From positions 1 to 10,981 of the forward strand of contig DYTA01000024.1 of NCBI GenBank assembly GCA_020726205.1: a stretch of DNA of 10,981 bases, written 5' to 3'. Made by a program: the position numbers and the translations under genes. Shown one piece after another: positions 1 through 7,046 of the stretch. Every line of letters begins with the position of its first letter. The first letter of the stretch is position 1. The notes under the pieces were generated by a model. The model did no database searches. It worked only from the letters and a program-made list of their open reading frames with translations, and had not been told where the DNA came from. Source of the DNA: Nitrosospira multiformis (GTDB lineage: Bacteria > Pseudomonadota > Gammaproteobacteria > Burkholderiales > UBA11063).

Positions 1-225
1 CTTATGTTCAGAAATATCATGAAAATTTCCATTAATAATTTGAGATACTCTTGGTTGAGGTATATCCATCAATTTTGCAGCTTTTGCCTGTGTTAAATTG
101 CGTCTCTTAATTTCTTGTTCTATTTTGTGTGCAATTTGTGCTTTAACTAACATTTCTTCGGCATTTGGTAAACCAATATCAGCAAAAATATTGCCACAAC
201 TTTCAGTGATTTTATGATCAGTCAT
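1..225 (-). CDS. XRE-family antitoxin (HigA-like), partial
   Basis: This is the 5' part of a leftward gene, with 75 codons visible from an ATG at 225 and no stop before the window edge. The protein begins MTDHKITESC. Residues about 35-66 form a helix-turn-helix: a basic helix (EIKRRNLTQAKAAKLM), a turn, then the recognition-helix pattern IPQPRVSQIINGN. The 'LTQ..AA.LM.I.Q.RVS.I..G' signature is typical of the XRE / HTH_37 antitoxins (COG5606) paired with Gp49-like HigB toxins. The start is one base after the toxin stop, and AAGGAT lies about 10 nt upstream of the ATG inside the toxin's last codons, so the two are co-transcribed and probably translationally coupled. Family knowledge: such antitoxins neutralise the toxin and repress their own promoter. 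The missing C-terminus lies off the left edge. Confidence 0.85.
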   Translation of the reverse strand, partial: MTDHKITESCGNIFADIGLPNAEEMLVKAQIAHKIEQEIKRRNLTQAKAAKLMDIPQPRVSQIINGNFHDISEHK

Positions 226-226
226 T

Positions 227-577
227 TTATTTATCCTTATTAAGTTCGATTTCAATTGCTACCTGTAAACGTTTTTTTATTAACTCAATATCAGTTTGAG
301 GTGTAGCAATACCTGAGTTGCTTTTCTTTTTGAAACAGTGCAGTACATATATAGTATTTTCAAACTTTACAGTATAAACAGCTCTGTAAGTATCACCACA
401 GAAATTTTCCCTTAATTCAATTACACTTGCTCCCCCAAAACCCTTTAATGGTTTTGCTGTTATAGGATATTCTCCAAGTTGCGCTTTGTATAGCTGATAA
501 CCAAAATCTAGTTTAACCTCATTTGGCATAATACTTAGGTCTTTTAAAGCAGACCCTACAAATTTTAATAATTTCAC
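227..577 (-). CDS. RelE/HigB-family toxin (Gp49-like, DUF891)
   Basis: This 116-residue small basic protein is of usual length for the phage-derived Gp49-like / HigB group. Diagnostic stretches are an N-terminal 'vGSALKDLS.MP.EVK.DFGYQL', a central 'KPLKGFGGASVIELREN', then 'YRAVYTVKFENTIYVLHCFKKKS', which is the core beta-sheet shared with RelE-fold mRNA interferases, and a C-terminal helix 'DIELIKKRLQVAIEIE'. The start is a GTG at 577: the in-frame codons upstream run into TAA at 586-584, and the nearby ATG at 593 is out of frame. Ribosome-binding potential is weak (GGAA about 12 nt upstream). The HTH antitoxin follows one base after the stop, so this is a toxin-first module. Family members cut translated mRNA on the ribosome; activity here is inferred, with no disrupted residue noticed. 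Confidence 0.85.
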   Translation of the reverse strand: MKLLKFVGSALKDLSIMPNEVKLDFGYQLYKAQLGEYPITAKPLKGFGGASVIELRENFCGDTYRAVYTVKFENTIYVLHCFKKKSNSGIATPQTDIELIKKRLQVAIEIELNKDK

Positions 578-601
578 TATTAATTAGTTCCATTTATTTA
601 A

Positions 602-629
602 TTATATTAAGGCAATTGCCATAATATAA
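602..629. promoter_or_regulatory. Inverted repeat, candidate operator of the toxin-antitoxin pair
   Basis: A 10-bp perfect palindrome GGCAATTGCC (611-620) is flanked by TTATATTA on the left and TAATATAA on the right. The whole is a 28-bp inverted repeat with a single mismatched pair (610/621). It lies just downstream of the leftward extended -10 and covers the expected transcription start, about 25 bp before the toxin GTG. Its size and symmetry suit a dimeric HTH repressor, and the obvious candidate is the adjacent antitoxin. Binding is inferred from position. Confidence 0.6.
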
Positions 630-631
630 GA

Positions 632-660
632 ATTATACCAGTTTTGATATAATTTAATAA
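632..660 (-). promoter_or_regulatory. Extended -10 promoter for the toxin-antitoxin operon
   Basis: On the minus strand TGGTATAAT gives a perfect TATAAT (637-632) with the TG-N extension. The -35 position 17 bp upstream holds only TTATTA (660-655), a poor match, as is common for extended -10 promoters. Transcription would begin near 625, inside the inverted repeat, and leave a leader of about 48 nt before the GTG start of the toxin gene. Confidence 0.5.
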
Positions 661-714
661 ATGAAATTTGATTATTTTTATAGGCGACAAGGAATAATTT
701 GGAGAGTATATGTA

Positions 715-740
715 AATAAGGTGGTAAAAACCACCTTATT
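715..740 (-). terminator. Hairpin terminator after clpB
   Basis: An 11-bp perfect stem (AATAAGGTGGT at 715-725 paired with ACCACCTTATT at 730-740) closes a 4-nt loop. It begins 9 nt after the clpB TAA. On the minus strand the stem runs into TTATTTACAT, a broken T-rich stretch rather than a clean run, so efficiency is uncertain. It separates clpB from the downstream toxin-antitoxin promoter. Confidence 0.6.
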
Positions 741-749
741 CACAATCAA

Positions 750-3317
750 TTACCCAAAAGTAATTTTATTATCTTGTACATCAATCAAAATAGTTTGCTC
801 TGGTAAATATTTACCATTCAAAATTGCTTTGGCTAATTGATTCTCAATTTCCTGTTGAATTGCTCGTTTAAGCGGTCTTGCTCCATAGACAGGATCAAAG
901 CCAACTTCAGCTAATAAATCCAAAGCTTCTTCGCTTATTTGTAGATTAAGATTTAATTTACTTAAACGTTCTTCTAAGCGTTTTAATTGAATTCGTGCAA
1001 TTTGACGAATTTGAGCTTGGTTTAGTCCATGGAATACTACAACTTCATCAACCCGATTAACAAATTCAGGGCGGAAATAATTTTTTAGTTCTTCCATCAC
1101 GGTAGCTTTAATTGCTTCATACGGTTCATGACTCATACTTTGAATTTGTTGTGAGCCAATATTAGAAGTCATTACAACTACTGTATTGCTAAAGTCAACG
1201 GTACGACCTTGACCATCAGTTAGTCGTCCATCATCCAACACTTGCAACAAAATATTGAAAACATCTGGATGGGCTTTTTCAACTTCATCTAGTAAAATTA
1301 CACTATATGGTTTACGGCGCACTTGTTCAGTTAAATAACCACCTTCTTCATAACCAACATATCCTGGAGGGGCACCAACTAAGCGTGACACACTGTGTTT
1401 TTCCATATATTCAGACATATCAATCCGAATTAGATGTTCTTCACTATCAAACATAAATCCAGCTAATGCTTTGCATAATTCTGTTTTACCAACCCCAGTT
1501 GGCCCAAGAAATAAGAATGAACCATATGGGCGATTAGGATCTGATAATCCAGACCGTGAGCGACGAATAGCATCAGCAATTGATTCTACAGCTTGATTTT
1601 GACCAATTACTTTTTCGTGAAGTTTATCCTCCATGCGTAATAGTTTATCTTTTTCTCCTTGCATCATTTTACTTACAGGAATACCTGTTGCTCGTGAAAT
1701 TACTTCAGCAATTTCTTCTGCACCAACTTCGGTACGTAATAGTTGCATTTGTTTGTGATCGCCTTTTTCTGCTTGGTGTAAGCGTGAATTTAGTTCTGGT
1801 AATTTACCATATTCTAATTCAGCAACTTTTTGCCAATCACCTTTACGTTTAAAGTTTTCAATTTCTGATTTTAGTTTATCTATTTCATCTTTAATTGATT
1901 GTGATCCTTGTACCATTGCTTTTTCATTATTCCAAATCTCTTCAAGGTCAGCAAATTCTTTACCAAGGGTATGAATTTCTTCTTCAATAATTTCTAAGCG
2001 TTTTTTACTGGCATCGTCAGTTTCACGTTTCATTGCTTCACGTTCAATTTTTAATTGGATTAGGCGACGTTCTAATTTGTCCATTACTTCTGGTTTTGAA
2101 TCAATTTCCATTTTAATTCTTGATGCAGCTTCATCAATTAAATCAATTGCTTTATCTGGTAAAAATCTATCCGTGATATAGCGATTTGATAATTCAGCTG
2201 CCGCCACAATTGCAGGATCTGTAATTTCTACACCATGATGAATTTCATATTTTTCTTGTAAACCACGTAAAATTGCAATTGTATCTTCTACGCTTGGCTC
2301 ACCTACCAATACTTTTTGAAAGCGACGTTCTAGGGCAGGGTCTTTTTCAATATATTTGCGATACTCATCAAGCGTTGTTGCACCAATACAATGTAACTCA
2401 CCACGAGCTAATGCTGGTTTTAGCATATTACCTGCATCCATAGCTCCTTCAGATTTGCCTGCACCAACTAGGGTATGAATTTCATCAATAAAAATTAAAG
2501 TTTGACCTTCATCTTGTGCTAATTCATTTAATACTGATTTTAAGCGTTCTTCAAATTCACCACGATATTTAGCACCTGCAAGCAATGACGCTAAATCTAG
2601 TACTAATAATCGTTTATTTTTTAGACCCTCAGGAACTTCACCATTTACAATTCGTTGGGCTAGACCCTCAACAATTGCGGTTTTACCAACCCCAGGTTCA
2701 CCAATTAGCACTGGGTTATTTTTAGTGCGACGTTGCAAGACTTGAATAGCTCGCCGAATTTCGTCATCTCGCCCAATTACAGGATCTAGTTTGCCAATTC
2801 TTGCTCGTTCAGTTAAATCAACGGTATATTTTTTTAATGCTTCCCGTTGATTTTCGCTATCTTGGCTATCAACCATTTTACCACCACGAATATCCATAAT
2901 GACTTTATTTACATCTGCTGTTTTTACGTTAAATTGTTTTAAAATTTTTCCAGTTTCACCTTTGTCTTCTAGTGCAGCAAGCAAAAATAACTCTGATGCA
3001 ATAAAGTTATCTTGTAACTTCATTGCGATTTTTTCAGTAACGTTCAATAGATTATTTAAGTCACGTGATAGGGTAACTTCTCCTGCATTGCCAGTAACTT
3101 TCGCAATTCTTTTGATACTTGCGTTTAACTCTGCTTTTAGCGGATTTAAATTTACGCCAACTTTTGCCAACACACTAGCTAAAGTTGAATTTTCTTCATT
3201 CAACATTGCAATTAATAAGTGTTGTGGCTCAATATATTGATTATCATTTGCTAATGCAATACTTTGTGCCTCTTGTAATGCGCTTTGGAACTTAGTTGTT
3301 AATTTTTCAAATCTCAT
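750..3317 (-). CDS. clpB: ATP-dependent disaggregase ClpB
   Basis: This 855-residue cytoplasmic AAA+ Hsp100 chaperone extracts proteins from aggregates together with DnaK/DnaJ/GrpE. The order is a Clp N-domain (about 1-145), first AAA+ module with Walker A GEPGVGKT (206-213, K212), pore-loop Y251 in [11 protein letters not shown], Walker B FIDE (276-279) and arginine fingers R331/R332. A coiled-coil middle domain follows (about 410-525). The second module has Walker A GPTGVGKT (605-612, K611), pore-loop Y653 in [10 protein letters not shown] and Walker B LLDE (675-678). Numbering matches E. coli ClpB (857 aa) at every motif, and a full M-domain with no ClpP-binding IGF loop noted argues for ClpB over ClpA/ClpC. 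The ATG at 3317 has a good AGGAG six nt upstream. It is monocistronic, with its own terminator and a heat-shock-like promoter. No damage is seen. Confidence 0.98.
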   Translation of the reverse strand: MRFEKLTTKFQSALQEAQSIALANDNQYIEPQHLLIAMLNEENSTLASVLAKVGVNLNPLKAELNASIKRIAKVTGNAGEVTLSRDLNNLLNVTEKIAMKLQDNFIASELFLLAALEDKGETGKILKQFNVKTADVNKVIMDIRGGKMVDSQDSENQREALKKYTVDLTERARIGKLDPVIGRDDEIRRAIQVLQRRTKNNPVLIGEPGVGKTAIVEGLAQRIVNGEVPEGLKNKRLLVLDLASLLAGAKYRGEFEERLKSVLNELAQDEGQTLIFIDEIHTLVGAGKSEGAMDAGNMLKPALARGELHCIGATTLDEYRKYIEKDPALERRFQKVLVGEPSVEDTIAILRGLQEKYEIHHGVEITDPAIVAAAELSNRYITDRFLPDKAIDLIDEAASRIKMEIDSKPEVMDKLERRLIQLKIEREAMKRETDDASKKRLEIIEEEIHTLGKEFADLEEIWNNEKAMVQGSQSIKDEIDKLKSEIENFKRKGDWQKVAELEYGKLPELNSRLHQAEKGDHKQMQLLRTEVGAEEIAEVISRATGIPVSKMMQGEKDKLLRMEDKLHEKVIGQNQAVESIADAIRRSRSGLSDPNRPYGSFLFLGPTGVGKTELCKALAGFMFDSEEHLIRIDMSEYMEKHSVSRLVGAPPGYVGYEEGGYLTEQVRRKPYSVILLDEVEKAHPDVFNILLQVLDDGRLTDGQGRTVDFSNTVVVMTSNIGSQQIQSMSHEPYEAIKATVMEELKNYFRPEFVNRVDEVVVFHGLNQAQIRQIARIQLKRLEERLSKLNLNLQISEEALDLLAEVGFDPVYGARPLKRAIQQEIENQLAKAILNGKYLPEQTILIDVQDNKITFG
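2874..2885 (-). promoter_or_regulatory. Internal ribosome binding site and ATG for a short ClpB isoform
   Basis: Codon 148 of clpB is ATG (2876-2874), preceded on the coding strand by GGTGGTAAA, a GGUGG Shine-Dalgarno-like run about 4-5 nt upstream. It sits exactly at the end of the N-domain, next to the position (Val149, GTG) where E. coli starts its N-terminally truncated ClpB. Translation from here would give a protein of 708 residues lacking the N-domain. The GGTGG also encodes conserved Gly residues, so the motif may be partly coincidental. Confidence 0.4.
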
Positions 3318-3395
3318 GTTTTTCTCCTAAAAATTCAAAAGAAATAAGTTTTAACCAATTATTGCTAAACTTATTTTATTTTGTTCATAACTCTT

Positions 3396-3423
3396 ATATG
3401 TGAATTAATAGTCAGATATCAAG
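3396..3423 (-). promoter_or_regulatory. Candidate heat-shock (sigma-32-like) promoter of clpB
   Basis: On the minus strand CTTGATA (3423-3417) is followed after 13 bp by TCACATAT (3403-3396). This resembles the sigma-32 pattern CTTGAAA - 11 to 16 bp - CCCCATNT, with 6/7 at the -35 and 5 of 7 fixed positions at the -10. A sigma-70 reading also fits the same DNA: TTGATA, 18 bp, TATAAG. Transcription would start near 3390, giving a leader of about 70 nt. clpB is a classical heat-shock gene, which supports the first reading without proving it. Confidence 0.4.
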
Positions 3424-3487
3424 ACTCAATGTTAATTATTTTAGAATTTTCTAAATTAGATTTTTGCCAAGTCAGATGATTAATATT

Positions 3488-3514
3488 TTTTCAACTAGCA
3501 TATTCATTTATAAT
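3488..3514 (+). promoter_or_regulatory. Candidate promoter of the membrane-protein pair
   Basis: A perfect TATAAT lies at 3509-3514. The upstream element is weak (TTTTCA at 3488-3493, 15 bp away). Transcription would start near 3521, about 36 nt before the ATG at 3557. AAGGAA at 3548-3553 is the ribosome binding site and lies close to the start codon. Confidence 0.4.
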
Positions 3515-3556
3515 ATTTGCTTAAATTATATTAACTATCTATAAGATAAGGAAATT

Positions 3557-4285
3557 ATGAGTCAATTAAGTGTAAAAAATAATTTGCCACTTGGAATAGC
3601 GTGGTTGTGGATTAAAGCAAGTTTTGCAATTTTTCGAGAAAAACCGATTAACTTTATGTTTTTTGCTTTGATGTTTGTGGTTTTTTCTCTATTGCCATTT
3701 ATGGGTGCATTTTTTGCAACTTTGATAATTGTGCGAATGTTAATTAGTGCACAATCTATTGAAAATGAACAAGAAATCGGAATTGGATTAAATTTAAAGG
3801 AAATTTTTGCGAAACGTAATGTTGTTAGTTTTGCAATATTTAGCGTTGCTTATGATTTAATTTCCATGGGAATTATGAAGCAAATTATGTCTAGTTTGGG
3901 TATTGATAATGCTACTCCTGAGACAATGATTACAAATCATAATTTGGTTTATATGATGATTGCTATGAGTTTATTACGTGCATTTGTTTTTGGTATTTCT
4001 ACGGTTATAATTACTTTTAATCCTGAGGTTCGTGTTTTTGATGCTTTAAAGTTAAGTTGGAGTTTTATTTTACAAAATTTTTCAGTGATTGTTTTAGGTT
4101 TACTAGTATTAATCCCGTTTATTTTGGTTCCAATGTATTTATTGTTAATGGTAACTTTGGCGGTTAGTAGTAATATTATATTTGGTATATTATTATTTTT
4201 TTTGGGTATTGTGATGTTGTTATTTATAATTATCACTACTTTGTTTACTTTTAAAATGTATCAGTCTGGAATATCTCATGAATAA
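3557..4285 (+). CDS. BPSS1780-like polytopic inner-membrane protein
   Basis: This 242-residue, very hydrophobic protein has no cleavable signal. The N-terminal cytoplasmic stretch 'PLGIAWLWIKASFAIFREKP' matches the 'GW.W...F.LF...P' opening of BPSS1780-type membrane proteins, found mostly in betaproteobacteria. Predicted membrane spans are near 31-49, 51-67, 88-107, 130-152, 174-197 and 205-230. The 'FDALKLSWSFILQNF' segment (161-175) is the second family-like block, an amphipathic helix before the fifth span. The family has no established function and none is assigned here. The gene overlaps the next one by 8 bp, so the two are translated together. It diverges from clpB across 239 bp. The family name rests on pattern recognition and could be another multi-span family of the same architecture. 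Confidence 0.7.
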   Translation: MSQLSVKNNLPLGIAWLWIKASFAIFREKPINFMFFALMFVVFSLLPFMGAFFATLIIVRMLISAQSIENEQEIGIGLNLKEIFAKRNVVSFAIFSVAYDLISMGIMKQIMSSLGIDNATPETMITNHNLVYMMIAMSLLRAFVFGISTVIITFNPEVRVFDALKLSWSFILQNFSVIVLGLLVLIPFILVPMYLLLMVTLAVSSNIIFGILLFFLGIVMLLFIIITTLFTFKMYQSGISHE

Positions 4286-5015
4286 TCAAAAAATAATTAT
4301 TCAACGAGATAAGTTGTTTGCCTTTATTGGTTGGTTAAGTCATGGTTTAATAGGTTTAAAGAAAAATTGGTTGATTTCGGCGTTAGTTTTACTTGTCACT
4401 GGTATAGCTGCTGTATTAATGCTTGCAGCTGGTCTGGTTTTGAGTAAAATTTTTCACAGTAGTATTTTAGTATTTATTTTGGCTGCTTTAGTTAGTGCGT
4501 TACTTGCTATAGCGGTTGCTTTGTTGGTTATTGCGTATGATTCCCACTCCAGAAATTTGAAATATTTGTTGTCAGTTATTTGGGAAAGTAATAGTTTACG
4601 TATTATTTTCATTTATTTATTATTATTACTAATGGTGTCTTTAGGTGGTAGTTTATTATATTTTCAGTTACCGCAGTTTGAAGTCGCAATTAATATTAGT
4701 ATGGAAATAGTTTTATTTATTTTGCAAATACTATCTTTTATTGTTATTCCATTAAATATTTTAACCAAGGGGCAGGTTAAGCCTTTTCATGTTTTTGGTT
4801 ATGGTTTGCAAATTTTAGGCAAAAATATTTTAGCAATAATTTGTCTGTTAATGATGATGTTTGTTGTATTATCAATGGCTACTACGGTTACGTCATTACT
4901 CGCACATTTTATCGGTAAATTTGCCTTAGCTATTTATGTCATTGAAGTTTGGAGTTTATTAACTTTATTTGTATTTAGCTTTATTCCTTTAGTAAAAAAT
5001 AGTATTCAACATTAA
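4278..5015 (+). CDS. Polytopic inner-membrane protein, likely partner of the preceding gene
   Basis: This 245-residue hydrophobic protein has about six predicted spans (roughly 31-55, 61-86, 107-128, 139-160, 180-208 and 217-240). The start ATG lies inside the last codons of the upstream gene (CATGAATAA), an 8-bp overlap implying translational coupling. It resembles its neighbour in size, topology and opening pattern: a short cytoplasmic tail, then 'FIGWLSHGLIGLKKNW' compared with 'GIAWLWIKASFAIFREKP'. This suggests a diverged tandem duplicate and perhaps a hetero-oligomer. I do not recognise catalytic or transport motifs and give no function. It ends 12 bp before the stop of the convergent patatin gene, with a palindrome at the junction. 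Confidence 0.75.
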   Translation: MNNQKIIIQRDKLFAFIGWLSHGLIGLKKNWLISALVLLVTGIAAVLMLAAGLVLSKIFHSSILVFILAALVSALLAIAVALLVIAYDSHSRNLKYLLSVIWESNSLRIIFIYLLLLLMVSLGGSLLYFQLPQFEVAINISMEIVLFILQILSFIVIPLNILTKGQVKPFHVFGYGLQILGKNILAIICLLMMMFVVLSMATTVTSLLAHFIGKFALAIYVIEVWSLLTLFVFSFIPLVKNSIQH

Positions 5016-5019
5016 TCAG

Positions 5020-5039
5020 CAGGCTAATTAATTAGCCTG
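5020..5039. terminator. Palindrome at a convergent gene junction, possible two-way terminator
   Basis: The perfect 20-bp palindrome CAGGCTAATTAATTAGCCTG can be extended by a G-T and two further pairs to 5017-5042. It lies 4 bp after the rightward membrane-protein stop and contains the TAA (5030-5028) of the leftward patatin gene. As RNA it forms a stem of at least 8 bp on either strand. Neither side has a clean T-run, so it may slow or process transcripts from both directions rather than act as a classical intrinsic terminator. Confidence 0.45.
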
Positions 5040-6017
5040 TTGCCATTGTGTAATTCTTTGTTTAATTATCGGCATCTGTGTCATAGCTGCCTGATAGCCT
5101 AAGTTAATTGCCTGTTGTTTTTTATCAAAACTAAAACTTGACAATTGTGTAATATCTGGGCGAATAACAACATCAGCTTGTTTTAGTTGATCATTGAGTA
5201 ATTTAACGCTTAAAATATTAATTGTTTGGTCTAAGTTAGATAGAAATCCGCTTTTTCCTGTTTCTGGTTTGGCAGTTATATCAACAGCAATTACAAAATT
5301 AGCACCAGCTTTTCTGGCATAACTAACTGGTACTGGTGCTGATAGTCCACCATCAACATAGCGATGACCATTCATTACTACAGGCATAAAAACATTCGGA
5401 ATTGAGCAAGATGCTCGTACTGCAATTCCCGTATCTCCGTTATTAAAACCTATACTTTTTCCACTATCTAGATCTGTGGCAACAGCGGTAAAATTAGTTT
5501 TTAATTTTTGTAGGGGAGTATTTTTTACTTGACCATCTACAAATTGTTGCAAGCGATTACCTTTAATTACGCCATTTGAGCTTAATGTGAAATCAGCAAG
5601 GTTTAACTCATCTAGTTGATAAGATATTTTTTGTAGTTGATCTGGTGTATAACCATAAGCATACAAGCTACCAACTAGACTACCTGCTGAAGTACCCGTA
5701 ATTACTTTCGCTTTAATTCCATTTTCTTCTAGTGCTCGAATTACCCCAACATGAGCAAATCCTTTCGCTGCACCACCACCTAAAGCCAAGCCAATAATAA
5801 TTGGTGTATGTTTTTTTTCGACTATTACTTTTGATATTTTAGGTTGTGATTCTGTTACTGGTATAGTTATGCTTTCAATACCACTAGTTGTTAGCTCCAT
5901 TAAGGTATCGACTGATTCAGTATTTTCATTTTCTGCTTGTACAATTTGACTACCTAACATTAGGGCTGTCATAAGCATTAATTTACTAATAATATTAATT
6001 TTTTTAAAGTTTTTCAT
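5028..6017 (-). CDS. Exported patatin-like phospholipase (RssA-type)
   Basis: This 329-residue serine hydrolase has an N-terminal signal peptide: basic MKNFKK, hydrophobic core to about residue 22, and likely cleavage after VQA (28). A low-complexity linker (29-70) leads to the patatin fold. The glycine-rich oxyanion loop is LGGGAAKG (79-86), the nucleophile elbow is GTSAG (108-112, Ser110) and the catalytic Asp is in DGG (222-224), so the Ser-Asp dyad is complete. It ends about where the patatin domain does, with no POTRA or beta-barrel extension of the PlpD type. It should act in the periplasm on acyl-ester lipids, but the substrate is unknown. It lies 7 bp downstream of mutM, with only a weak AAGAG before its ATG, so it depends on mutM transcription and perhaps on coupling. 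Confidence 0.9.
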   Translation of the reverse strand: MKNFKKINIISKLMLMTALMLGSQIVQAENENTESVDTLMELTTSGIESITIPVTESQPKISKVIVEKKHTPIIIGLALGGGAAKGFAHVGVIRALEENGIKAKVITGTSAGSLVGSLYAYGYTPDQLQKISYQLDELNLADFTLSSNGVIKGNRLQQFVDGQVKNTPLQKLKTNFTAVATDLDSGKSIGFNNGDTGIAVRASCSIPNVFMPVVMNGHRYVDGGLSAPVPVSYARKAGANFVIAVDITAKPETGKSGFLSNLDQTINILSVKLLNDQLKQADVVIRPDITQLSSFSFDKKQQAINLGYQAAMTQMPIIKQRITQWQQAN

Positions 6018-6024
6018 AGGGCTC

Positions 6025-6831
6025 TTATTTTTGACAATTAGGGCAGTAAAAACTATTACGTTGTCCTAGTCTAATTTCTTCAATTTTAGTTTTACAACTG
6101 CGACATTCTTGATTTGCTCGTCCATAAACATTGTGTTGTTGTTGAAAATAGCCTAATTCGCCATTCGCATTTTTATAATCTCGGAGAGAGCTTCCACCAG
6201 CGGCAATTGCTTCAGTTAATACTTTTTGGATATTTGTGACCAAAGTAACACATTCCTCATTGGTTATGTCATTACCTAAACGAAGAGGACTAATGTTACT
6301 TAAAAATAATGATTCACATGCATAAATATTTCCTACACCAACCACTATAGCGTTATCCATAATCAATTGCTTAATTGGTGTTTTACGTGTTTTTATTTTA
6401 TTGAATAAGTATTTTTCCGTAAATTCTGACTCTAATGGTTCTGGTCCTAATTTGCCTAAAATTTGATTATTTTCTAGTTCTTTGACATAAATAATACAAC
6501 CAAAACGCCGTGGATCATTATAGCGTAATGTAAACTCTCCGCTAACTATATCTACATGATCGTGTTTTAGGATTTCAGGGGCTTCTTTATATAATGTAAG
6601 TCGTCCAGACATTCCTAAGTGACAAATTATATAACCATGTTCCAGATGAAATATTAAATACTTTGCCCGTCTAGTTATTTGCTTAATCATTTGCCCACAA
6701 GCTTGATTTAATTCTTCTTGTGATAGTGGGTAGCGTAATCGTGGAAAACGAATTATTATTTGCTGAATTTTTGTATTGCAGAGATCTTGTAATCCATTTT
6801 TGACGGTTTCAACTTCAGGTAGTTCTGGCAT
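6025..6831 (-). CDS. mutM: Formamidopyrimidine-DNA glycosylase MutM (Fpg)
   Basis: This 268-residue bifunctional base-excision enzyme removes 8-oxoguanine and FapyG and cuts the abasic strand by beta,delta-elimination. The sequence opens MPELPEVETV, with the catalytic Pro2 (exposed as the N-terminal amine) and Glu3. K57 lies in RRAKY, HLGMSGR spans 71-77, R109 lies in DPRRFG, and the helix-two-turn-helix contains GVGNIYA with N168. The C-terminal zinc finger is complete: CRSC (243-246) and CPNC (263-266), with R258 in GQRNSF. The 'GR....C..C' spacing and lysine position favour Fpg over Nei. The ATG at 6831 is followed immediately by PELPE, which fixes the start, and AAGAG lies 5 nt upstream. 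It is first in an operon with the patatin gene and divergent from the TPR-lolB-hemN run. Confidence 0.97.
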   Translation of the reverse strand: MPELPEVETVKNGLQDLCNTKIQQIIIRFPRLRYPLSQEELNQACGQMIKQITRRAKYLIFHLEHGYIICHLGMSGRLTLYKEAPEILKHDHVDIVSGEFTLRYNDPRRFGCIIYVKELENNQILGKLGPEPLESEFTEKYLFNKIKTRKTPIKQLIMDNAIVVGVGNIYACESLFLSNISPLRLGNDITNEECVTLVTNIQKVLTEAIAAGGSSLRDYKNANGELGYFQQQHNVYGRANQECRSCKTKIEEIRLGQRNSFYCPNCQK

Positions 6832-6878
6832 AATAACTCTTTTCTAAATTAAAGCATATCTTTGTGATTAAGTAGTTA

Positions 6879-6887
6879 ATTATACCA
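6879..6887 (-). promoter_or_regulatory. Extended -10 promoter of mutM
   Basis: On the minus strand TTGGTATAAT supplies a perfect TATAAT (6884-6879) with the TG-N extension. No good -35 is seen 16-18 bp upstream, where the DNA is simply A/T-rich. The predicted start near 6872 leaves a leader of about 40 nt before the mutM ATG. Confidence 0.45.
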
Positions 6888-6989
6888 ATTAATTAATCTA
6901 GATTTTAAATGAAATCATTATTCAACTTAATTTGTAAATAAGATTATAAATTAGATTATAGAGAAAAAAAATTCAAAATTATTCTTTAG

Positions 6990-6998
6990 TGGTAAAAT
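6990..6998 (+). promoter_or_regulatory. Candidate promoter of the TPR-lolB-hemN operon
   Basis: TGGTAAAAT is an extended -10 (TG-N-TAAAAT, -10 hexamer at 6993-6998). The only upstream match is TTCAAA at 6972-6977, with a short 15-bp gap. Transcription would begin near 7005, about 42 nt before the ATG at 7047. The nearest ribosome binding motif is AAGG at 7030-7033, which is rather far (13 nt) from that ATG. Confidence 0.35.
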
Positions 6999-7046
6999 CT
7001 ATTGTAATAATATATTTTTGAAATAATCTAAGGTTGAATTGAAATT

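Noticed and set aside
1580..1852. Open rightward frame inside clpB
   Set aside because: It is antisense to strongly conserved ClpB coding sequence, is leucine-rich with no domain, and has no supporting ribosome binding context.
2899..3240. Open rightward frame antisense to the ClpB N-domain
   Set aside because: It is a shadow of a confidently identified gene, with low-complexity Ser/Phe composition and no recognisable family.
3949..4236. Open leftward frame antisense to the first membrane protein
   Set aside because: It is rich in Ile/Asn/Lys as expected from reversed hydrophobic codons in A+T-rich DNA, and has no homology pattern.
6895..6904. AATCTAGATT palindrome between mutM and the TPR gene
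   Set aside because: A 10-bp A/T-rich palindrome is expected by chance in this composition, and it is not placed over a clear promoter element.
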